A stretch of 11,581 nucleotides of DNA from Pseudomonadota bacterium (GTDB lineage: Bacteria > SAR324 > XYD2-FULL-50-16 > JAHJRI01): contig JAKSDL010000254.1 of the NCBI GenBank assembly GCA_022360105.1, positions 1-11,581 of the forward strand, given 5' to 3'. The position numbers were made by a program, and so were the translations under genes. The notes under the pieces are model-generated. The model was not told the DNA's origin. It saw only the letters and a program-made list of their open reading frames with translations, and made no database searches. Shown here in pieces: positions 1 to 5,908 of the stretch. The first letter of the stretch is position 1, and each line of letters starts with the position of its first letter.

Positions 1-31
1 CTTGGTAATCCGAAGTTTAGTGCTTTCAGCA

Positions 32-109
32 GTCAGCGATCAATTCTCAGCCGGTTTTTTGTCTGTCATTGTCATGTTATAAGCTGAACGCTGAATGCCG
101 GCGACTGAC
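32..109. repeat. Imperfect inverted repeat in the leader of HK1
   Basis: The arms at 32-51 and 90-109 both begin GTCAG and end TCAGC when the second is read in reverse complement, with about 11 of 20 positions matching and a T-run (55-60) just inside the first arm. GCTGA-type words recur here (84-87 and 90-94). This looks like a decayed interspersed intergenic repeat rather than a clean terminator. The arms are poorly paired in the middle, so a stable hairpin is doubtful. Confidence 0.3.
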
Positions 110-121
110 GGCACGTTAATC

Positions 122-151
122 TTCAAGCTGAATTCCGGCATCTGGTATAAG
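122..151 (+). promoter_or_regulatory. Possible sigma-70-like extended -10 promoter for HK1
   Basis: TG-G-TATAAG at 143-151 fits an extended -10 element. A poor -35 match (TTCAAG, 122-127) lies 18 bases upstream. The element is about 57 bases before the HK1 start. It was recognised by eye only; the weak -35 is tolerable for an extended -10 promoter, but the assignment is tentative. Confidence 0.3.
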
Positions 152-208
152 GCCGGATAAGGGTTTTGCGATTTTCCATTCAGACACTAACTAAAAGACT
201 GCTGTTTA

Positions 209-3200
209 ATGACTGATACCCTGTCTGCTTCTCCAGAAAGTTATAAAATTATAATTATTGATGATACCAAGAGTATTCATGATGATTATAGAAAGGTACT
301 GCTTCCGGAAACAGAGAATGTTTCCACAGCAGCTTATGAGTCAGCCCTTTTCACGGATGGCAAAAAGAATTCGCCAGCCATTCCCCGAGTCGAATACCAA
401 ATAGATTCTGCATTCCAGGGAGCCGAAGGTGTTGCGATGATTCAAGAAGCTTTCGATGGGGATGATCCTTATGCACTGGCGTTTATTGATATCCGTATGC
501 CTCCTGGTTGGGACGGATTGAAAACAACAAAAAAAGCGCTGGAAATAGATCCAAATCTGCAAGTGTTAATTTGTACAGCGTTTACAGACTATTCCTGGGC
601 TGAGATCGTCCAACAGATACCCTTTTCCAACAATCTCAGCATTCTGAAGAAACCATTTGAAGTCATAGAATTAAAACAGATGACCCGGTCATTGACCGAA
701 AAATGGAGACTGATCAACAACTTAAAGAAAAGGGCCAGGGAACAGCAGGAAACCCAGGACTATTTGGAGATCACCTTAAATTCCATTGCTGATGCCGTGA
801 TCAGTACAGACAAAAACGGCAGGATAACCAGAATGAATCCGGTGGCAGAAACATTGACCGGCTGGACAAAAAAACAGGCGAAAGCATTGTTGTTAACCGA
901 GGTATTCAATTTAGTGGATACTTCAGGATCTGACCGTCTTCTAAACCCGACAAAGGAAGTATTAAAGGAAGGTGAGATCACTGTGCTGCCAGGCAATGTA
1001 ACCCTCATCTCCAAATCAGGACAAAAAAGACGTATCGCCGGAAACATCGCGCCCATTAAAGATGACAACAAGAACCTGGAAGGAGCTGTTCTGGTTTTCC
1101 GAGATGTAACCCGCCACCAAAAGAGTGAAGCGGACCGTTTGAGACTCGTTTCTATCCTGGAATCCACCAGTGATATAGTGGCAACAGTGTTGCCGGATGG
1201 CACCATCACCTATATCAACAGGGCCGGCAAGGAGATTATCGGTCTTTCCGGTGTAGAAAACAAAAAACTATTAACCGGCACCGATTGTCAACCGGAATGG
1301 GCAGCTGATTTAATGGAATCAACAGCAATTCCCGAAGCTTTGGAAGAGGGCATCTGGACAGGTGAGTCAGCCATTTTTAGTAAAAATGGTGTTGAAATCC
1401 CGATCTCACAAATAATAATGGCTCACAAATCAGAGTCCGGAGCTATCAGTTACCTGTCTACCGTAATCCGGGATATTTCTGAAAGCAAGCGGGCTGAAGA
1501 AGAAATCAAAGTATTGAATAAAACCCTGGAAACGCAAGTCATCAATCGAACGGCACGCCTTGAGGCTGCCAACTACCAGCTAAAGGTTGCCAAGGAAGCG
1601 GCTGATGAGGCTACCATTGCCAAAAGTAACTTCCTTGCCAATATGTCCCACGAAATCCGCACTCCCATGAACGGAATTATAGCCGCCGTGGATCTGGCTT
1701 TATCGGAACCCCTGACCGATAAGCTTAAACATTATCTGGATATCATTCACGCCTCCGGTTACAGCTTGTTGGGAATAATCAACGACATCCTGGATTTTTC
1801 CAAGATCGAAGCCGGTAAAATGGAATTAGAGCATAAGCCCTTTTATCTCGAAGAAATTGTCCATACGGTCACCTCGCTTTTTGTAGATAAGGTCGAAAAT
1901 AAACATATTGAACTGATCACCGATATAGAGCCCGAATTGCCCATAAGTTTTAAAGGGGATCCCTTGAGGATTCAGCAGATTATCACAAACCTGCTTAGCA
2001 ACTCTTTTAAATTTACGGAAGAGAATGGGACGATCCTTTTTAAGGTAGCCAAAACCCAAAGACATGTTGAAAAAGGGAAGATCGAACTGGAGTTTTCAAT
2101 CGAAGATTCAGGCATTGGATTAACCCTTGAACAATTACAACGAATCTTCCAACCGTTTACCCAGGCAGACACATCAACGACCAGAAAATACGGCGGAACA
2201 GGATTGGGTTTGTCAATCTGCCGCCAGTTAGTGGATATGATGGATGGAAACATGTGGGCTGAGAGCACACCGGGAATTCGCACCAATTTTGCCTTCACCT
2301 TAATGTTGGAAATTGAGAATCAGCAAAAACAGAATTACCTGCTACCACTGAAATTTAGAAATTTGAAAGCTTTGATAGCCGATTCATCGCTGTCCAGCCT
2401 GAGAATCCTCAAAAAACTAATGCACTCCCTTGGTTTGCAAACCATTGAAGCAACTTCTGCAGACGAGGTAATATCCATTGTTAAAAACAATCAAAACAGT
2501 TCTGAAGATATCAAGCTGGTAATAATGGATAAGAACCTGCTGGGCCAGCATTATTCGAAAACAATAAACTCCATTAACTCCGGAAATCAAGAGGACATAC
2601 CTGTAGTACTCATGGGGGCATTCGGTTTAGACAACGCCACCACGGACCGTCACGAATCACTGGCCCGGGGTTATTTAAACAAACCTATTCTGGCCTCATC
2701 CCTTTTTAATGCAGTACTTTCGGTATTGGATCATAAGGAAGCGGCCGTTCCCCTGGAAGATGAAACCGAATCACCGCCCGATTCGACTGTTTATTCGGAA
2801 TTGAAGGGATTAAACATCCTGGTGGCGGAAGACAATCCAACAAACCAGGATATTGCCCTGGCCATCTTGGAAAATGTTGGGATCGAAGTAACACCGGTTT
2901 GGAACGGGTTAGAGGCTATCAAAGCAGTGGAATCCAGGCATTTTGATGCCGTTCTGATGGATATGCAAATGCCCAAAATGGATGGATACGAAGCAACCAG
3001 AACCATTAGAAGAAATCCCGCTTTTTCTGATTTACCGATAATTGCAATAACAGCCCATGCTTTAAAAGGTGACCGGGAAAAATGCCTGTCTGCAGGAATG
3101 AACGGTTACATTACCAAACCGGTGAGCCGGGAATTATTGCTTAAAACTCTTCTTGGTGTAATTAAAAAGCAAAGCTTGAATTCTGAATCCAATCCCCCGT

Positions 3201-3853
3201 CACCAGCAAGTGCTGAGGGCTTTTCTGCAAATACCCGGAAAGCCGTGCCAGGTCTGAATATTAAATCAGCCATGCGAATATTGGATATCAATTTCGAAAC
3301 CTATCAACGCATTTTGAGAAGCTTTGTCAAGCACTCTGTTCCGTTGTTTGACAGGCTGCTAGAGGCTCTTGATGATGAGGATATTGATCAAGTCAGTGAA
3401 TTGGCTCACGGTATCAAGGGCAGTGCTGCCAACATTGGCGCTGAAGAATTGAGAGATTCTGCCCAAATCATTGAATTCATCTGCAAAAAAGAAAAAAATG
3501 TATCCGATCAGGCTATGATCAATCATATAAAATCCAAACTGGAGCCATTCCAGGCAGAGATTAAACGTGTGATCTCATCCATTCAAACCCTCCTTGACTC
3601 AAGCGATAATCCTTCGGTAAATCCCTTACCTTCAGCTGACGAACGAACCATCCCTTCGGTCTTTACATTATTGGCCGATGCCCTGAACCAGGCATCTCCG
3701 CTGGATATTAAAAATCAAATCAACATTCTGCAACACCAGTTGCCTGCAGAAAACCTTGAAACAATCAACTCCAAAATAGAGGATTATGATTATGAAGCAG
3801 CTCTGCTGGAATTGGAAAGACTGGCGAAAGACTTGAATGTGTCGTATAGTTGA
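209..3853 (+). CDS. Soluble hybrid sensor histidine kinase HK1 (REC-PAS-PAS-HisKA-HATPase-pseudoREC-REC-Hpt)
   Basis: A 1214-residue phosphorelay kinase with no signal peptide or membrane span, hence cytoplasmic. Domains: REC 12-165 (acid pair D18/D19, acceptor D94, T123, K148) carrying a long insert at about residues 30-65; PAS 187-300; PAS 308-428; coiled coil about 428-470; HisKA with H481 in NFLANMSHEIRTP; HATPase with N-box N594/N598, G1 box D633-G637 and G2 box G662-G667; a degenerate REC about 717-842 that keeps D774 and K825 but has D725-S726 for the acid pair and G803 near the Thr site; a complete REC 868-990 (E874/D875, D918, T948, K970); Hpt about 1015-1120 with H1067 in AHGIKGSAANIG; and a helical tail to the end. 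The expected phosphate path is H481 to D918 to H1067 to another REC. The ligand is unknown. ATG 209 lies close before the first REC strand; no Shine-Dalgarno sequence is visible. Confidence 0.95.
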   Translation: MTDTLSASPESYKIIIIDDTKSIHDDYRKVLLPETENVSTAAYESALFTDGKKNSPAIPRVEYQIDSAFQGAEGVAMIQEAFDGDDPYALAFIDIRMPPGWDGLKTTKKALEIDPNLQVLICTAFTDYSWAEIVQQIPFSNNLSILKKPFEVIELKQMTRSLTEKWRLINNLKKRAREQQETQDYLEITLNSIADAVISTDKNGRITRMNPVAETLTGWTKKQAKALLLTEVFNLVDTSGSDRLLNPTKEVLKEGEITVLPGNVTLISKSGQKRRIAGNIAPIKDDNKNLEGAVLVFRDVTRHQKSEADRLRLVSILESTSDIVATVLPDGTITYINRAGKEIIGLSGVENKKLLTGTDCQPEWAADLMESTAIPEALEEGIWTGESAIFSKNGVEIPISQIIMAHKSESGAISYLSTVIRDISESKRAEEEIKVLNKTLETQVINRTARLEAANYQLKVAKEAADEATIAKSNFLANMSHEIRTPMNGIIAAVDLALSEPLTDKLKHYLDIIHASGYSLLGIINDILDFSKIEAGKMELEHKPFYLEEIVHTVTSLFVDKVENKHIELITDIEPELPISFKGDPLRIQQIITNLLSNSFKFTEENGTILFKVAKTQRHVEKGKIELEFSIEDSGIGLTLEQLQRIFQPFTQADTSTTRKYGGTGLGLSICRQLVDMMDGNMWAESTPGIRTNFAFTLMLEIENQQKQNYLLPLKFRNLKALIADSSLSSLRILKKLMHSLGLQTIEATSADEVISIVKNNQNSSEDIKLVIMDKNLLGQHYSKTINSINSGNQEDIPVVLMGAFGLDNATTDRHESLARGYLNKPILASSLFNAVLSVLDHKEAAVPLEDETESPPDSTVYSELKGLNILVAEDNPTNQDIALAILENVGIEVTPVWNGLEAIKAVESRHFDAVLMDMQMPKMDGYEATRTIRRNPAFSDLPIIAITAHALKGDREKCLSAGMNGYITKPVSRELLLKTLLGVIKKQSLNSESNPPSPASAEGFSANTRKAVPGLNIKSAMRILDINFETYQRILRSFVKHSVPLFDRLLEALDDEDIDQVSELAHGIKGSAANIGAEELRDSAQIIEFICKKEKNVSDQAMINHIKSKLEPFQAEIKRVISSIQTLLDSSDNPSVNPLPSADERTIPSVFTLLADALNQASPLDIKNQINILQHQLPAENLETINSKIEDYDYEAALLELERLAKDLNVSYS

Positions 3854-3910
3854 CTGCACTTATTGCGACTCAACTTCGCTTCACAAATAACGTAATAGTT
3901 CAGAGACAAA

Positions 3911-3937
3911 GGCATTTTAACATGCCGTGAGCTGGAG
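3911..3937 (+). promoter_or_regulatory. Short hairpin and Shine-Dalgarno site upstream of the first single-REC gene
   Basis: GGCAT (3911-3915) and ATGCC (3922-3926) form a 5-bp stem with a 6-base loop. GGAG follows at 3934-3937, eight bases before a TTG at 3946 that is in frame with the REC gene. This spacing supports TTG 3946 as the start, which would add ten residues before ATG 3976. ATG 3976 has no such site, but the extra residues add nothing recognisable to the fold. Confidence 0.4.
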
Positions 3938-3975
3938 CGGTAACATTGGTTTATTACTCAAAACCGGGCTGTTTC

Positions 3976-4380
3976 ATGAATCAACCTCAAGAACAAAAAC
4001 CCTTTATTCTGATTATAGATGATAATCCGACAAACCTGGACGTTCTGATCGAGATTCTTCAAAACGACTATCGACTAAGTGTCGCCAAGACCGGTAAAAA
4101 AGCCCTTGAGTTTATTAAAAACAACACACCTGATTTAATCCTGTTGGATGTTGTGATGCCGGAAATGAACGGCTTTGAGGTGTGCCAAATCTTAAAAAGC
4201 CGACCTGATACACGGTCGATTCCGATCATTTTTATATCTTCAGTCAGTGATGCCGAGAATGTTTCCAAGGGTTATGCCATCGGTGGCTCTGACTACCTGT
4301 CCAAACCATTTGTCCCCGTGGAAGTTAGGACCCGAATTAAAGATCAGTTGGAACTTTTTAAATTCCGTCAATCCAGCTAA
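3976..4380 (+). CDS. Single-domain response regulator (CheY-like REC)
   Basis: A 134-residue protein consisting only of a receiver domain. Active-site residues are complete: D15/D16 for Mg2+, acceptor D58 in LLDVVMPEMNG, S88 in the Thr/Ser switch position and K110 in LSKPF. No output domain follows; the chain ends about 20 residues after the KPF motif in a charged helix. It sits 122 bases after HK1 and 39 bases before the crotonase gene, in the same direction, so co-transcription is likely. It could receive phosphate from H1067 of HK1 and act by protein contact, or serve as a phosphate sink; both are inferences. An alternative start at TTG 3946 has the better ribosome-binding site and gives 144 residues. 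Confidence 0.9.
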   Translation: MNQPQEQKPFILIIDDNPTNLDVLIEILQNDYRLSVAKTGKKALEFIKNNTPDLILLDVVMPEMNGFEVCQILKSRPDTRSIPIIFISSVSDAENVSKGYAIGGSDYLSKPFVPVEVRTRIKDQLELFKFRQSS

Positions 4381-4419
4381 AAAAACATATGATTTAACAC
4401 TTACAATCAACACATTCAC

Positions 4420-5187
4420 ATGAATCATTTGCAAATTACAAAAGAAAACCATATCACCATTATCGCAATCAATCGGCCTGAAGTTCGTAATGCTGTCAAC
4501 AGGGATACGGCTACACAACTGGTTGAAGCATTCAGGGAATTTGATGCTGACAATGAACAAGATATTGCGATTCTAACAGGCTCAGGTGGAACATTTTGTT
4601 CGGGAGCCGATCTGAAAAGTATTGCGGAGGGCAAGGGCAACCGGGTTGAAACAAGTGGTGACGGGCCGATGGGCCCAACCCGCATGATCTTGTCAAAGCC
4701 GGTTTTAGCAGCGGTTGAAGGCTATGCAGTTGCAGGTGGACTGGAATTGGCTATCTGGTGTGATTTGAGGATTGTCGCCCGTGATGCTGCTTTTGGCGTA
4801 TTTTGCCGTCGGTGGGGTGTACCGTTAATTGATGGCGGCACCATCAGACTAAGCCGTTTGATCGGGCACAGCAGAGCCCTGGATTTGATCTTAACCGGAA
4901 GGGAAGTAAGTGCAGATGAAGCGGAACGAATCGGTCTGGCCAACCGCATATCTGAGCCTGGTCAAGCTTTGTCAGCAGCAAAAAAACTGGCAGAGCAATT
5001 GATGACATTTCCCCAGCAGTGTATGAGAAGTGATCGCCTTTCATCTTACAAACAATGGGATTTGACACTGGAAGACGCCTTAAAAAAAGAAACTGAAATG
5101 GGCTTAAAGGTAATTCACTCAGGTGAAACCGCAGGAGGTGCCAAACAATTCACTGGCGGGAAAGGACGTCATGGCGCCTTCGATTAA
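4420..5187 (+). CDS. Crotonase-superfamily protein (enoyl-CoA hydratase/isomerase-like)
   Basis: A 255-residue protein, usual length for a single-domain crotonase acting on acyl-CoA thioesters in the cytoplasm. The oxyanion-hole segments are present: FCSGADLK (59-66) and VAGGLELA (104-111). E109 matches the first catalytic glutamate of classical enoyl-CoA hydratase. By alignment with the classical FGQPE segment, the second glutamate is C129 here (FGVFCRRWGVPLIDGG, 125-140), so true hydratase activity is uncertain. I recall this FGVFCRRWG form from a recognisable subfamily of generic crotonases, so it is probably an inherited trait rather than damage. The substrate is unknown. The gene lies between two single-REC genes with no visible Shine-Dalgarno, 39 bases after the previous stop, which suggests a shared transcript. 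A role in fatty-acid breakdown or in making an acyl signal cannot be decided from sequence. Confidence 0.9.
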   Translation: MNHLQITKENHITIIAINRPEVRNAVNRDTATQLVEAFREFDADNEQDIAILTGSGGTFCSGADLKSIAEGKGNRVETSGDGPMGPTRMILSKPVLAAVEGYAVAGGLELAIWCDLRIVARDAAFGVFCRRWGVPLIDGGTIRLSRLIGHSRALDLILTGREVSADEAERIGLANRISEPGQALSAAKKLAEQLMTFPQQCMRSDRLSSYKQWDLTLEDALKKETEMGLKVIHSGETAGGAKQFTGGKGRHGAFD

Positions 5188-5292
5188 CAGAAACAGGTGT
5201 TTAATCATCTGAAAACATTCATGCTTCAACGCAACCCACGGTGACGAAAAGCATTGTCAATGCTATAGTAAGAAAAACAAGTTGATTTTTGA

Positions 5293-5314
5293 CCGGGTTT
5301 CCCGGACAATTTTA
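5293..5314 (+). terminator. Possible weak terminator after the crotonase gene
   Basis: CCGGG-TTT-CCCGG (5293-5305) is a perfect 5-bp GC stem with a 3-base loop, followed by ACAATTTT. The T-run is short and offset, so termination efficiency is doubtful. A smaller palindrome, GCATT-GTC-AATGC, lies at 5251-5263. Together these suggest that the transcript from the first three genes may end here. Confidence 0.3.
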
Positions 5315-5386
5315 GGAAATAGATTGTTCGATAGTGAATAATGTTCACGGCAATAAACCTAATCTGAATCATCACCGGATATGTAG

Positions 5387-5405
5387 CGGGAGATTTGATT
5401 TCCCG
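5387..5405 (+). other. Small hairpin in the leader of the second single-REC gene
   Basis: CGGGA (5387-5391) pairs with TCCCG (5401-5405) around a 9-base loop, about 50 bases before ATG 5456. The rest of the 5188-5455 gap shows no convincing promoter; AATAAT at 5337-5342 is the nearest thing to a -10. I looked for a c-di-GMP (GEMM) riboswitch pattern and did not see one. Confidence 0.2.
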
Positions 5406-5455
5406 TATGGGGGCATAGCTGGTGCGTCAACAAAATGTAACATGGGATCTAATTG

Positions 5456-5857
5456 ATGAAGATACTAATTGTGGATGATGATTTGGCAAACTGTCAGTTA
5501 ATTAAACATTTGCTGGCTTCTTTCTGCGAACCGGATATTGTAACCAATGGCGAAAAAGCCGTTAATGCTTTTCTGGAAGCACATAAAAGCAAAGCTCCCT
5601 ACGATGTTATTTTTCTGGACATCATGATGCCGGAGAAAGACGGTCACCAAGTACTCCAGGAAATTAGAGACTGGGAAGCAAAGAACCTGAAGTACGGAGA
5701 AGGGGAAGGAGAGTCAAAAATCGTCATGGTTTCTGCCCTGGACTCCAAAGATCATATCCTGTCAAGCTTTAAAGAAGGATGTGAATTTTTTCTGGTTAAA
5801 CCTATTTCAAAATCCAAAGTATTGAATGTCATGGCAGAAATGGGTTACAAAACATAG
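5456..5857 (+). CDS. Single-domain response regulator (CheY-like REC)
   Basis: A 133-residue stand-alone receiver domain. D7/D8 (with D9) form the acid pocket, D55 in FLDIMMPEKDG is the acceptor, S93 is the switch residue and K115-P116 the conserved lysine-proline. The loop between helix 3 and strand 4 is long and acidic (GEGEGES, 81-87). The segment EIRDWE (69-74) matches EIRKWE in the last REC of the adjacent HK2, suggesting that these two receivers are related. GGGA at 5444-5447, eight bases before ATG 5456, is a weak Shine-Dalgarno; a TTG immediately before it (5453) is less likely. The gene is 51 bases upstream of HK2, so the pair is probably co-transcribed and this protein is a likely partner or target of HK2. 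No output domain is present. Confidence 0.92.
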   Translation: MKILIVDDDLANCQLIKHLLASFCEPDIVTNGEKAVNAFLEAHKSKAPYDVIFLDIMMPEKDGHQVLQEIRDWEAKNLKYGEGEGESKIVMVSALDSKDHILSSFKEGCEFFLVKPISKSKVLNVMAEMGYKT

Positions 5858-5908
5858 CCGGCAACCTAAAAACCTCATCAATTGATCCGGGAACGCATTG
5901 ATAAAACG

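Noticed and set aside
760..1209. 149-codon antisense frame inside HK1
   Set aside because: It lies opposite the PAS region of a clearly real gene and shows no domain or start signal.
4420..5187. Naming the crotonase RpfF
   Set aside because: Position 129 is Cys instead of the second Glu expected in DSF synthases, the length differs, and no RpfG-type HD-GYP regulator is present.
5188..5455. Cyclic-di-GMP (GEMM) or other riboswitch before the single-REC gene
   Set aside because: The hairpins are small and the conserved bases of the GEMM core are not seen.
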